Positions 10,256 to 22,567 are shown, numbered from the stretch's first letter. The stretch: 64,000 nt of DNA from Hedera helix (GCA_947179155.2 OX359282.1:18058510-18122509), one strand, 5' to 3'. Made by a program: numbers and translations. The notes: generated by a model not told the origin, from the letters alone.

Positions 10256-10924
10256 TTATATTAATTTCTTATTTGTCTCTTGTGGAAATAATTTGTTTAC
10301 ACTTATTATCACATAATACTTTTATTCCATATTCGTTTGTAATATCATTTTCTTTCATATTCGTAAGTGATATTATTTTCCTTTATACTCATAAGGGATA
10401 CCATCTTTTTTTATCTTCCATAATTCAAACTTACTATGGTAAGAGATATTAATTTCCTTCACCTTTTGTTAATCAAACTTGCTATGGTAAAGGATATTAT
10501 TTTTTTTCATACACCTAAATCGAAACTTATTATGGAACTATTGCTTCTATAATTTCTGAAAATATTATATGTTCCATAATAGTTGCACTTCATCATTTCA
10601 ATTGAACCATCCTATTTACGTGAACCTTTCTATTAAACTGTAACGGTTATTCTGAATTGTGGATCTTGAATATCATTTTTAAATTTCACTCCACATCGTG
10701 TTGACAATTTGGACATTATTTAAATCTGTACAAAGTAAACTTCTGATACTTATTGTTTATCCTGTTTCTTCTGTTCATCATTTATATCATTCTAATCATC
10801 CAAAATCAAGTTGTTGTGAATATCTGTGGCCGGGGGCACATATGCGATATAATTGTTGAACAGATGATAGGTTAAAGGCGATACATCTGTTCGGTGTCTT
10901 TTATGACACGTGGTGAATGTTCTT

Positions 10925-11180
10925 CTTTGGCCCGTAATGCAAAGATGAATTGTTGTTTGGTATGATTATGACCAAAGGCTGAATCTGGTATAATCATGAC
11001 CGTTGGTGTTATATTGAATATCTTTGGCCTGTAGTGCAAAGATGAACTGTTGTGGTGTGATTATGACCAAAGGCTTAATCTGGTATAATCATGACACATT
11101 GGTGTTATATTGAATGTCTTTGGCCCGTAGTGCAAAGATGAACTTTTGATATGCATGATTATGATCAGGAACTGTGAATT
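10925..11180 (+). repeat. Second tandem array in LTR copy A, about 100-bp units
   Basis: Three imperfect units built from TTTGGCCCGTAGTGCAAAGA, then ATGATTATGACCAAAGGCT and GGTATAATCATGAC. Copy B has about four units of the same kind at 23180-23600. TGATTATGACCA and GGTATAATCATGA are partly complementary, so each unit could fold. Confidence 0.72.
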
Positions 11181-11716
11181 TATATTATCTTGACTAATGG
11201 TATTTCAAATGATAAAAGTTGATGATGTTTTTCCTAAAAAGAGAAGCGAGTGGACATTATAGTCTGCATTATTCTTCTAATAAATTGCTCATTCCGCTGC
11301 TATTATTGATCTGAACATTGTTCAAGAATTTAACTGCAATTTTTGATATAAACCTTGTAGTCTATTGTATTCTATCAAGAACTCAACTGTTGAAGGCTAA
11401 CGATAATTTACTTGTCATTATCTTAGTCATGATATTCTTTACTGGGCTATTTGAGCTCACCATTTCTTTTGTTCCATTGCTTTTCAACAGGAGATAAGAA
11501 CGTAGCTAGGTCTAGCCGGGGAATGGAGTGAGAGTCCGAGGGATAGCTATCGTAGTCTTCACGTATTGTAAAATAGTGTGATAATAATAGTGGAGACTTA
11601 GTTGTGTATTATTATACACTATATTATTGAACGTTGTTCTACCTTGTAATAATTTTGTTGTAGTCTTTTGACAACTCAAGTTTGGGCTGTGTGGGCCCAG
11701 ATTTGGGGGTGTCACA

Positions 11717-12840
11717 ATATTCATTTTGAAAAACTTTTTCTTGAGGATTCTTTTGAAATAATATTTTCAAAAATTATTCTATCAAATCACTTTTGATGAT
11801 TTCATACAAATTGGTATACATCATGAAATTTATATGTGATAGTTGTTAAGTAAATTATAATATATAGGTTGATTAACTTCATTTAAATCAATATCCAGTC
11901 ACGTGTTAAGGTAAGGGATGTCATTTTCTTTCATACTTTTAAACTTACTTTGGTAAGTATTGTTTGGTAAAACTTCTTGAAATGATTATATATTCCTTAA
12001 TAGTTTGCGCTTCAATTAATATCATTTCATGTGAACATTTTTATTTATTTAAACCTTTCTATTGAATTTTAACCGTTATTTTAAACTTTGGATCTTGAAT
12101 ATCATTCTTGAATATGAGTCCATATTATATTGATACTTTGGACATTATTTGACTTAGGACAAAGTATCATGTTATTCTATTTATCATTTATATCTCTATT
12201 GTTATTCTAATCATCAAGAATTAAGTTGTTGTGAATATATGTGGTCTGGGGTACAGATGATAGGATAAATGCGATATAATTGTGGTGTATCTTTTAGGAC
12301 ACGTGGTGAATGTTCTCTTTGGCCTGGGGCGAAGAAAAACTGTTGTCGGTATGATCATGACTAGTGATGTTTCAGATGATAAAAGTTGATGATATTTTTT
12401 TGATAAAGAGAAGTTAGTGGACATCATAGTCTACATGATTCTTCTAATGGATTGCTCATTCCGCTGCTATTATTGATCTAAAACTTGTTGTTTATTATAT
12501 TCAATCAAGAACTCAAGTGTTGAAGGCTAATGATAATTTATTCATTGTTATCTTAGTTATGATATTTCTTTACTGGCTATTTGAGTTCACCATTTCGTTT
12601 GTTTCATTGTCCTTCAGGAAATGAGAGAGTAGCTGGGTTTAGTCGAAAAATAGAGTGAAGGTCCGAGTAATAGCTGTAGTAGTCTTCACATGTTGTAAAA
12701 TAGTATGACAATAATAGTGAGGACTTAGTTGTGTATTATTGAGCTCTGTATTTTTGTACTATGTACTATTTTGTAATTGTTACAATGTATTTTTTACGTC
12801 TCAAATTGGGCTGTGTAGGCTTAAATTTGGGGGCATCACA
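11717..12840 (+). mobile_element. Truncated second copy (A') of the same LTR
   Basis: Starts directly after the end of copy A and repeats its right half: AATCAATATCCAGTCACGTG, the GGACACGTGGTGAATGTTC segment, and the end ...ATTTGGGGGCATCACA at 12840. The left half (U3, TATA) and most array units are missing. The first 180 bases match copy B (gatgatttcatacaaattggtatac), not copy A, so A' is an independent, deleted copy rather than a simple tandem duplication. Confidence 0.7.
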
Positions 12841-13776
12841 ATTCATGATCATTAAGCATTCAAAATGAAGATAACATTCATAATCAAGTTCATAATGAAT
12901 ACTATTTCTATGTTTTCTCCTAAAATATCAATTAAAAAGAAACAAATAAGTATATTATTAATTAATCCATTCATGGAAATAAAATTTATGAACAATACGA
13001 ATAGTCACACCATCTATTAATGTATCTGGACATTATTAGAATTAAGTAAAGTTGGGAAATATTGTGTATATTTTTTTGTTAAAATTCATAAACCATTTTT
13101 AATTGTACAAAATTGTAAACTTTTAAACATGCGTGTGTGTGTGTGTGTATTATTAATTAATCAATTTATGCACTTACCACGGAATTTATGAACAATATGA
13201 AGGGACTCACCATATATTAATATATATGAACATTATTAGAGTTAAATAAAGTTGGGAAATATTGTTATTTTTTTTTGTTAAAATTCTTAAACCATCTTTA
13301 ATTACACAAATTTTATCCAAGGTTTGTAATCCCCAAACATAATTAAGTTGTCACTAGTAATTATTAAAGTACTATCCAAGTGAATATATGTACCAATAGT
13401 CACTAGAGTTAACACAGTAACAACTGAGTACACTCACCAATTAATAAAATCAATTTATGTTGAATTAGATGTTCACAAAGCCTAATTAAAATTGAAATAT
13501 AAAACGCCAAATCATACTTATAGATATATTGATCGATGAATTGACTTGCAATGAGAAATAACTTATTTTAAGTTTCAATATATTGAACTCATATTTTTGT
13601 TTAAATGCACTCAAATTTTGGGTCAACAACCCAAACAAACAGCCATAAATTATAAACACTACTAATATACGCAAAACAATATGAAGTCCAAGTCCAAATT
13701 ACTTAGCCCATTTACAACCTAGTACATTGATAATTCAAAAACAACGTACCACATATTTGAGTGAACTCCCGACAAA
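12841..13776. repeat. AT-rich intergenic DNA with a diverged direct duplication (12955-13105 and 13150-13320)
   Basis: Both copies contain ATTAATTAATC, AATTTATGAACAATA, CATTATTAGA, AAGTTGGGAAATATTG and TTTTTGTTAAAATTC in the same order, separated by a short GT run at 13131-13147. No coding sequence of note. The rest shows no recognisable structure. Confidence 0.6.
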
Positions 13777-14140
13777 TATTACTCATTTTGTCCAAATTTA
13801 TTTATCATAATTTTTTTTAATTAATCAAAATTTATTTATCTTCTTTTCATATTAATATTGTTTTTAACTTTAGTTTTTAATTATAACTCTCATTAACTTT
13901 ATAAAAAAAAAAAATCATTAAAAATTATGACATACATTGAAAAAAATTAGCACTTTAACTTTGACATTGAAAGTATTACCACACTCTTTTCTTTTCTCTC
14001 CTCTATTTTATTATTTTAAGAAAAGCTAAGATATTAATTAAAATAAAAAAATGATAATAGAGCAAATAAGATAGACAATTTGAAGATATTGTTTTAATAG
14101 ACATATATTTTTAATGTAGAACAAATAAAATTGGAGCAAT
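13777..14140. mobile_element. Possible MITE-like element with weak inverted ends
   Basis: The left side reads TACTCATTTTGTCCAAATTTATTT; the right side, read in reverse, gives TATTGCTCCAATTTTATTTG. Both resemble degenerate TIRs with the CTCCnTCC / GTCC theme of Stowaway-type MITEs, and the interior is AT-rich and non-coding. The match is poor and no target duplication is certain. Confidence 0.25.
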
Positions 14141-14164
14141 ATATTACTCCTATATGGCTCCCCT

Positions 14165-14760
14165 TAGGGGTGCACACGGTCAGTTTGGTCGGTTTTTTGG
14201 AGAAAAGAAATAACCAAACCATTTAAGTCGGTTATAAAAAATTAAAAACAAAAGCCGCCCAAATTTTTACATTGTAATCGGTTATCGGTTTATTTGGTTT
14301 CGGTTAAATCGGTCGATTTATTCGGTTATTCGGTTCCGTAATTGATAATTTGATATTTATTATATTGTCAATTTTTTATAATAATTAATAAATCATTAAC
14401 TCAATAACTACTAATTATAATAGAAGTTCTTTAAATTCGAAAAATAAAAATCACCTAACTCACTCACTAAGATAGAAGTTTTACAAATTCGTCACAATAA
14501 AGACATATAATAAATATATAATTATATAAAATAAATATTTATTAGATAAATATATAAATTATATTATAATTTTAAATTGTTCGGTCAGTTTGGTTGGTTT
14601 CGATTTTTTGAGAAGTCAAACCAAACCGGCCGAACTAGTTTTGGTTTTTTAGTTTTATAGTGTTCGATTTTTCGGTTTTATATTTTTCGGTTTGAAATAG
14701 TAACGGTTTGGTTCGGTCCGGTCGGTTTTTCGGTTTTGGTCGATTTTGTGTGTACCCCTA
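14165..14760. mobile_element. hAT-type MITE with perfect 8-bp target duplication
   Basis: The left end is TAGGGGTGCACACGG; the right end in reverse is TAGGGGTACACACAA. Both are flanked by the identical 8-mer GCTCCCCT at 14157-14164 and 14761-14768. An 8-bp duplication and TAGGGGTG ends are hallmarks of plant hAT MITEs. Subterminal regions are full of CGGTTTGGTCGGTT-like repeats pointing inward from both sides, with an AT-rich, non-coding centre. At 596 bases it is non-autonomous. Confidence 0.88.
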
Positions 14761-14922
14761 GCTCCCCTTATTGCAAATTCTAAATATACCGTCTCTCTCT
14801 ACCACAAAAGAAACTAAATTTGAGGCACTTATATTATTTCCAATTAAGCTACATGTGTTTACTCGGTTTAATTTGAAAAAATCCTACAGGAGCAACTACC
14901 ATATATATATACTAGTAATTAC

Positions 14923-14940
14923 CCGTGCCTGAAGGCACGG
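14923..14940 (-). terminator. Helitron 3' terminal hairpin
   Basis: A 7-bp perfect stem (CCGTGCC with GGCACGG) around a TGAA loop, 8 bases from the CTAG end. In Helitrons this palindrome acts as the signal that ends rolling-circle transfer. Confidence 0.85.
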
Positions 14941-15049
14941 TGTAACGAAAAAGTAGATTAAAATACTACATTACATAACAATTACATAACAATTATATAA
15001 ATATTATTTGTAGCCTATATTACCTTCCGACTCAGACATAATAATTATC

Positions 15050-15545
15050 ATACTCAATCATCATTCCATACCTAAAAAATCACAATCATCAATACATATT
15101 CAAACCACCAAAAACCAAGCTAGTCACTATTAATTTAAAGAAATTTCGACAGAGTTTCATTTAAAAATAGATAGTCAGAAAAAGATAAACCTGTATAAAA
15201 AAACTTACAATCATCAAAACAACCATCATGTCATACCCAAAATCATCATAACCATAAACCATGTATAATTAGTTAACGGTACATAAAACGGAACACCAAA
15301 AATACACATGCATAAATTTAATACATACTCAATCATCAACACATATCCAAGCACCAAAACATCAAGCTAGTTGCTACTAATTTCAAGAAATTTCGGCAGA
15401 GTTTACTTTAAAAATAGACGTCTAGAAAAATCTAAACCTGTATACAAAACTTACAATCATCATTCCATACCCAAAAGCATCATAACCATGTATAATTAGT
15501 TAACTTTACAAAATCAGGACCACAAAAAATATACACATGCCGAAA
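15050..15545. repeat. About 240-bp tandem duplication inside the Helitron
   Basis: Two diverged copies (about 15050-15305 and 15306-15545) share, in order, AATCATCAnnnCATATnCAA, CAAGCTAGT, AAGAAATTTCGnCAGAGTTT, AAACCTGTAT, CTTACAATCATC, ATAACCAT and TGTATAATTAGTTAAC. No frame is open across them. Confidence 0.7.
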
Positions 15546-15739
15546 ATAGAGAAACAACTTCGTATTATTTACAGTTTGCACCAAGTATTCTTCAATGTAT
15601 ACCTGAAAATATTTGAAATATAAAAATTATCGAAATATGTTAGTCAAAATAAAATAATTGAAAATACGAAACATAAGACCTCTTACTTTACCCTGAATTA
15701 TCTAAAAAAAATAAATGAGCACACACATTTGTATATAGT

Positions 15740-15762
15740 GGGGGGGGGGGGGGGGGGGGGGG
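15740..15762 (+). repeat. Poly(G) run, 23 bases
   Basis: Uninterrupted G run directly after GTATATAGT, in otherwise AT-rich DNA. It could form a G-quadruplex, or its length may be a replication or sequencing slippage product. Confidence 0.8.
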
Positions 15763-16499
15763 AATGATGTAGATTGATATAAGTAAGAATTTAGAGAGAT
15801 TGTAACAATTTATTTAGGAAAAGATACGGATGAATGTAAACTTATTTAGGAGAAAATATGGATGAATGTAACAATAAAATAAAGTTATCTTAGTACCAGT
15901 TCAATGGTACTAATGATTTAAATCATACTTATGTATTCGTGGCAGTATAATGGTGTGTCAGTAGAAATTGAGACTGTTTGAATAGTTACAGTTACATGTG
16001 TGTGTGTTTGTGCATGTATTGTGTGTGTTATGTGTCTACATGAGAAGTAGGGGAATATAGAGTATTATAAAGAGAGAATTTCACACCTAGACAAATGTTT
16101 GGTCAATTGTGGGTTATTCATCATCAAAGGTGGACAGTTCGGTACTGATTTGCATATCAATATCCTTAATGTCCTCATATCAATACGAACGCACTTTGCC
16201 CAATGAAGAGAATGCACAACCACCTAAATTACTGACATCAACATTAAAATTAACACTATTTATATTGTACGAATAGTAAAGTTATTGTGATGCAGTAACA
16301 TAAAAGTAGATTTACCTGATTACGTCAACCCCATCCACAAAGGTCCATTGTATATACTTTATCGTTCTCGGTGAAAAATTCACTCCAACCCTACAAAGAA
16401 TGAACCTCATTGTAAAATTAAGTTGAAATGTTGAAAAGATTACATAATTCAGTAGAAATAAACTTGTTTAAACTATACCATTTAATTGTCGTAAGAGTA

Positions 16500-18620
16500 T
16501 TATAACAAAACTTCTGGGTAAACGATATTTGTGGTGCAATTCAACCCATCTTCCGGAAGGAGGACAGTAATACGATATGAAGATGTGCATCTAGAAAGTG
16601 CCACATAAAGGTGTCCATGACTAAAAACAGGTGTTCGCAAATTAATCCCAACGAACTTGACAGATTGTCCTTGGGCTTTATTGATGGTCATAGCATAAGT
16701 TAATCGGACAGGAAATTGACGTCTTGTCATTCGAAAAGTCAAGCCCAAAGATGTTGGTGTCAATGATATTCTCAGAATGAAGACTAAATTGCCAATTTTA
16801 TCTCCATTTAATATCCGAGCTTCGATTACCCTCGAGGCACATCTAACAACCATCGATCGCGTGCCATTACAAAGTCCATCTTTCGGTGCAATATTTCGTA
16901 ACAACATTATTGGGCATCCAACTTTCAACTCCAATTTAAACGGTGGCAACCCTGAAGGATTCAGCGAGTTTAAGTACTCATTAGGATATCGATTCCTAAT
17001 GGTATGATCAAGCTCATCACCTTCAGACATTTTATCTGCAGCTAAAAAAGTAATTGTTTCTCCCGGAGTAATATTAAGTGCTGCAGCATTTATATCACTG
17101 ACGTTGTCATTGCGAGCAGATAGAATTGTGCGTTCAGTGAGAAAGATTGGAGTGACTATACCAACGACATCCAATTGTGGATAGATTCTAAATATCAATT
17201 CATTTAGATTATGTCATCGATTTATTGTAGATGGAAGTTTCACAATTTCTTGAGGATTGGTCCCAACCTAAAAAATGAATTTATAATTAGTCACAAAGTG
17301 AGATTTAATTCAAAGCATAATGTTATAAAATTCAATTCATGGTTGAATGAAATATTACCTCCATCAAGAATTTAGCAAAATTAGTATTTTGAACGTCTGT
17401 GCGAGTTAATCGCATGTTTAAACCCAAAGTCAAAACACATATACCTTTCCATAGTGAAGACCGTCTCAATGATGCACCCACAATTTGCTCACGAACGCCT
17501 TTAGGAATAACATGCAATATTTGTCGAAAGTCTCCACCTAGGACAACAGTGATACCCCCAAAAGGTCTTTTATCGTCTCTGATATCTTGAAGGGTGCGAT
17601 CAACTGCCTCAACACAGTATCGATGTTGCATAGGAACTTCATCCCATTTTATCAACTTTGTTTTTCTAAACAATTCGGCATGCATTGATTATTTAGTGAA
17701 ACCACATATTGAATTATCTAGGGTTTCCAAAGGAATACAAAATATAAAATGTGCAGTGCGCCCCCTACCAATAACAACGATGCAATACCAGATGAAGCCA
17801 CAGCAACAACAACATGTCCATAGCTACGCAATTTGGTTGCAATGGTATTATACAAAAAAGTTTTCCTCGTCCCAGCACCTACACTCAAAAAGAAAGTAGT
17901 AGCTATGTTTTCACATACTGACGTTGTCACAGCAATATAAGCAGCAAGTTGTGCATCATTAAGGCCGTCAACATGAATTTGTGCATCGGATTGTCGTGCC
18001 TCATTCTCAAGTTGTTGGTGCTCAAATAGTAATCTATTTCCAACTATTGCATTCCAATTTCCAGTTGGTTGTGGCATGGGTGGAAAGTCAACTAAACTCT
18101 TCCCCGACTCATGGAGCAATTGATTTATCAAATATAAGCCATAATCTTCAATATGAGCATCAGTTGGATTCAGAATACCAAACATAGTACGAATCTTGTG
18201 TGCTAAATCATCACATATATGTGATGAGAATTGCTTCCACAATTCAAATGGATGCAATGGAAAGCATTCAGTTAGAATTATAGGAAATAGTCTCCGTAAT
18301 TGGTATCTCGTTCTCATAATTGCAGCCTCTTGAAGACACTATACCCATTCTTCACCATCTTCAAGAAGTCCTCTTGCAACACATGCTGACTTGAATGTAT
18401 CATGCATAACATTATTTACCGTGCGTAGCCAGTCAAATGAAGTAGGGCCTCTGACAACAGTTAGAAGCAAACGCAAATAAAACCACTCACCTGAATTAGG
18501 GCTAGCAAAGTACATTCTACCAATTGCATAACCCCTTTGTCTTGGAGTCCATTTATTGGTAGACTTGTTCCAAACAAATTAGGTAACGATAAAGTACAAT
18601 GAAAACCTAATTTCCAAATC
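16500..18620 (-). pseudogene. Helitron Pif1-like helicase (RepHel C-terminal part), broken
   Basis: Read on the minus strand. 18620-18345 encodes RQRGYAIGRMYFASPNSGEW and VVRGPTSFDWLRTV, the stretch between the Rep and helicase domains in plant Helitrons. 18317-17718 carries Walker A as VGAGTRKTFLYN, with Arg where the family has Gly. 17685-17332 carries the Walker B and motif III region (FGGITVVLGGDFRQILHVIP). 17198-16500 gives the C-terminal motifs (MLLRNI, YAMTINKAQGQS, HGHLYVALSRCTSS). A GT-AG intron at 17268-17358 joins ATGGAG to GTTGGG in frame. Stops near 18345 and 17690, plus a frameshift near 17760, prevent expression. The helicase would unwind DNA during rolling-circle transposition. 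Confidence 0.88.
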
Positions 18621-19990
18621 TTAAAGCCCAATACTCAGCAAATGATGAAAAAGTACCAGCGGTGTCCCATAATCCCAAGTTGACAATGCACCCATCCACA
18701 ACCACATTAGCACTAAAATTATCAATCCTGCAAAAACAGAACCCAATATGAACTAAAAACTAACCAAAAGACTTTGATACAAATATAATAAGAATTAAGT
18801 ATACTCATTGATAGGATCTTTATTTCAAAGTCCCAGGATGAGGAATGGTAAGTCAAACATTAAAACATAAGTTACCCAATATGACACTTACTATCATTTC
18901 TAAGGGACATAAAAAAAACAATGTCTTTTGCTAGAAATACAATGGCTCTGTTCCAACATTTGAGAACTTTTGCTATCTTTCTCTCTTTTTAAACTTCAAC
19001 TCAAAAACTTTTGCTATCTTTTTAAACTTTTTAAACAGTTGTTGCTTTTTAGCTTACTTAATTAGCTGAAGTTTGAGATGATGAGTGCTTCAAAGTTCAC
19101 CGCTGTGAGTTTCACCATACCCATCTCCCAAAAACCATTCTTTAAACCAGTAATAAGTTCATTTAATTTTTCTTCTTCTTTCAATTAGACAACAGAACAT
19201 TATTGATTCATTATTGACTATTTATACAACAGAAATGCTAACAGAACATTGTTGTATAAATGTTATTTCTTATATTCATTATTGATTTTCTTTAATATTA
19301 TGACTATTTATACAACAGAAATGCTAACAGAACATTATGACTATTTATACTTAGAACATTATGACTATCATAGCTAATATTATGACTATTTTCTATATAT
19401 ACCCAATTGTCTTTAATATTATGACTATTTACATCTTTTAGAAAATTGACTACTTTAGACGCTAATATTATGACTACTTTAGACGCACATGATAGTCTTT
19501 AAGAAAATGACTATTTATACTTAAAACATTATGACTATTTATGATTATGATTCAACAGAACATGGCATAAAGAAATGCTAACAGAACATGGCATAAAGAA
19601 ATGCTAATGGAACATACTAATGCTAACATAAATGTAAATGATAACAGAACATGTTAATGCTAGATTCAATGATCATGGCATTTCTTAGACAACAGATTAG
19701 AAATGATTATGGCATTCTTTTTCCTGGCTTACTACTACTACACCATCACCAGTTGAGCTAAAATTCCTATAGTTGAGCTAAAAGTGCCTACTAACGAAAA
19801 ATGAAGGTACTTGGAATTTGAGAAGAATACGATGGGGGAACCAACCTGACTAATAAAAAATGGGGGAACCAATTGTTGTACCTGCAACACCCAACCTGAC
19901 TAACAAAAAATGAAACTAAGGATGGGGGAACACCCAGCTTGGAATTTGAGAAGAATAAGATGGGGGAGCCAATTGTTGTACCTGCTGCAA
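18621..19990. other. Helitron interior without recognisable genes
   Basis: AT-rich sequence with local reiterations such as 'acagaacatt', 'atgctaacagaacat' and 'attatgactatttata' (19190-19680). A diverged repeat 'gggggaacc...aattgttgtacctg' appears twice at 19835-19985. No conserved coding sequence and no Rep domain are visible. Confidence 0.6.
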
Positions 19991-20059
19991 CTACGGTAGC
20001 TCACCGGGAAGCGCGAGGTCCCGTCGGCAGCGAATCGTGGCTGTCGAAGAAGGCACAGC

Positions 20060-20335
20060 GATAGCTGAAGGCACGGTGGAGTCGGAAGGTGTTGATTTCT
20101 GATTTGGGCGGGCTATCAATGGGTGTCGATTTCTGATTTGGGCGGAAGCAATGGGTGTTGATTTCTGATTTGGGCAAGCAACGGGTGTTGATTTTTTTTC
20201 TGATTTGGGCAAGCAATGGGTGTTGATTTTTTCTGAAGGATTTATGATTTATCTGATTTGGGCGGAAGCAATGGGTGTTGATTTCTGATTTGGGCAAGCA
20301 ATGGGTGTTGATTTTTTCTGAAGGATTTATGATTT
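20060..20335 (-). repeat. Minisatellite near the Helitron 5' end
   Basis: About eight copies of a 30-60 base unit with core GGGTGTTGATTTCTGATTTGGGC, varying by the inserts TTTTTTCTGAAGGATTTATGATTTA and GGAAGCAAT / AAGCAAC. It yields repetitive frames (STPIA-like) that I regard as by-products. Confidence 0.8.
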
Positions 20336-20731
20336 AGAGTTTGTGATCCACAGGGAAAGAGATGTAACGAAAAGAAGACCACGGGGAAAGGATTTGTGAT
20401 CTGAAGGGTATATGATTTGGGCGGCATTTCTGATCGGAAGAAATCATTGTGAGCCGTTAGATTAAAAGTAAAAGATCTTAACCGTTCTTGTGGTATGTCA
20501 AATGAAAAATTCAAAAAGAGTCCTGTTTTATTATAAAGATATATGAGAATGATCCATAGTAAGCAGTAATTGTTATAGACCCAAAACTGACATACACTTA
20601 ATAGTAGACGTAAATCATCCGCTACTATTAGTAGCGGACAACGGGTTTTAATTTTTTTTAATTTCAATTGTTAATTCCTATAATAAATAATATGAATGTT
20701 ATTTATCTTATCTTAATTCATGACAAATACT

Positions 20732-20735
<4 letters not shown>

Positions 20736-20799
<64 letters not shown>
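20736..20799. repeat. (AT)n microsatellite
   Basis: About 32 uninterrupted AT repeats just outside the Helitron 5' end. Confidence 0.95.
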
Positions 20800-20801
<2 letters not shown>

Positions 20802-22567
20802 GTTTTTAAAGTAAATTTCCAAAGTTGAGAAGGCCATGGGCACCTAGCCCAGTAGCCCCCGCGTTTTATCTAGGTGAGGACTGAGGATCGAATATACAAG
20901 GTTTAATATTTTATTTTTAAATTTTAAATGATATAATTCTTAATATTTTTGTTTACATGACGAATGGATTACGTATAACGTACTCGTAAAATAAAAATAA
21001 ATTATCAATTGGGAGGAACGGACGCCTACCAAATTAATTTGCATTTATCGAGACTCACTCTGGTTTGTGGGGTTAAACAAAAGGGGGAATATAAGTGGGA
21101 ACAGTTTCAATGTTTCAAACTTTGTCCTTTATTTTCATGGAATAACTAATCATGCATGTCTTTCATGAGAGAACGTGGCTAGCTGAAAAAACGTGAAAAC
21201 AAATTAGTTAAAGAGTTTTCTATTGTTTCCACCTTCAAGCTCGTGTTATTTCAAAAAAGTTTAATTATTTTTGTGAGGGTGTTCTCATCTCCGTTGACTG
21301 TTATATGTATACCACTCCTTGAACTGCATATATAAAAGATAAAAAGACAACTAAATACACAAATTAAACAAAAATAAACTATAAAAAAAAAATTGTGGTG
21401 CACATAGGTACAATAATATACATGATTCTTTCTTCTCCTAAAAGTAATCGACTACATATACTTTAATAATTCTAAGAAGAAAATAATTTTATATATAATT
21501 TTTGATCTGAAATATGTATTTGAGGGAGAGTTTTTTTTTATTTTTTTTATCTTTGTATTTCAGATTTTTTTGAGGGACGGCAAGATTATTATTTAAAGGG
21601 AAATTAAAGAGAGATAAAAATTGGAAAAAGAAAAAGGGCACCACCAAGCAAGATAAAGAGAGCCACACAACACCTACACCTAACGTTGAAAGGCCCATCC
21701 AACTTATCTGTTTGTCTAGATGCGGAACAAGATGGTTCTTTAGCTAGTCCCCTTAATTAATTCTGACTCTTCCCCGACGCCAAAGTGAAAAGTAGTAGAA
21801 AAGAAAGAAAATGAAACAACATCCACTCTTTGACAAAATCAAACTTCTTATAGCCAATATGGCGACTCCTCCATGAGCCATCTCATTCCCGTCCGTGTTG
21901 TCTTTTAATTTTCATCATTGCACTCGTCACTCAACCTACGTAAGACAATCATATCATCTTGCATCATCGTCGTCAAAACTGACTAACTTGGTGCAGGAAA
22001 ATGGATTCATTTTTCTTTATCACAAGAATCCAATTCTCACTATATAATTTAAAAATAATCTAACATTGAAATATTAACACGTATAAAACGATTATTAGAA
22101 ATCAATTTAAAAATGCTACGAAGTTTAACATCTTAAAATCGAAGGCATGTATATTCTACTAAGTTGTTTGTAAGAAAATGTTATAAAGTGAATTAAGTTT
22201 AACTTCAGAATTTTAAATATCAAAACTAGAGGTGGTTATGTGATTAGAAACATGGTGGGTGCATTAGTCCGGTGGGAAAATAAAATCTAAAAATAGGACT
22301 AGTGCTTGGTAGTACATCAAAGAAAAGTCACCACGGGCAACAAAAAAATTTGGACCCAAGACAACTTTTTCCTGACGTCATCATTGCAACGTCAATACAA
22401 GTACGCAGTACTTTTTTATTTGATATTGCATCATCGATTCAACACCAAAGTGAACTATATATACTAATGAAAAAATAAAATAAAAATATTAGGTGCAAGT
22501 GTAAATGCATTTAATTTGAATTTTCTGTCCCCTTTTATATAATTTTCTCTCATTTGGTTCTTTTCCT

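Larger units (their letters stand above)
9263..11716 (+). mobile_element. LTR of a Ty3/Gypsy-like element, copy A (2.45 kb)
   Basis: Begins TGTACGTTATTTC and ends TTTGGGGGTGTCACA. The ending ...GGGGTGTCACA is common in plant Gypsy LTRs. A TATA box (9777-9786) sets the plus orientation. The sequence is homologous, in inverted orientation, to 22625-25464, from the TGTCACA end to the region around ctaactcag...gaattattgttgaataattgaatt. It contains three tandem arrays, listed separately. I find no internal retrotransposon coding sequence and no matching target duplication, so it is a solo or rearranged LTR. Confidence 0.7.
14912..20548 (-). mobile_element. Helitron (rolling-circle transposon), decayed
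   Basis: The minus-strand 3' end has the Helitron hallmark: a hairpin (CCGTGCC/GGCACGG, 14923-14940), a short spacer and CTAG at 14915-14912, followed by T. The interior encodes a broken Pif1-like helicase (16500-18620). The proposed 5' end near 20545-20548 reads TCTCATATATCTTTATAATA, similar to plant Helitron 5' ends, but the flanking base is T rather than the expected A, so the exact start is uncertain. No Rep/HUH nuclease domain is visible between 18620 and 20548, so the copy is not autonomous. Confidence 0.78.

Noticed and set aside
20001..20667. Three minus-strand frames with SEINTHCFRPNQ-like repeats
   Set aside because: By-product of the minisatellite at 20060-20335; the repeats shift between frames and there is no family resemblance.
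21489..21698. 69-codon minus frame with a hydrophobic N-terminal half (signal-peptide-like)
   Set aside because: The Phe/Leu-rich part comes from low-complexity A/G runs; no promoter, homology or conserved motif.
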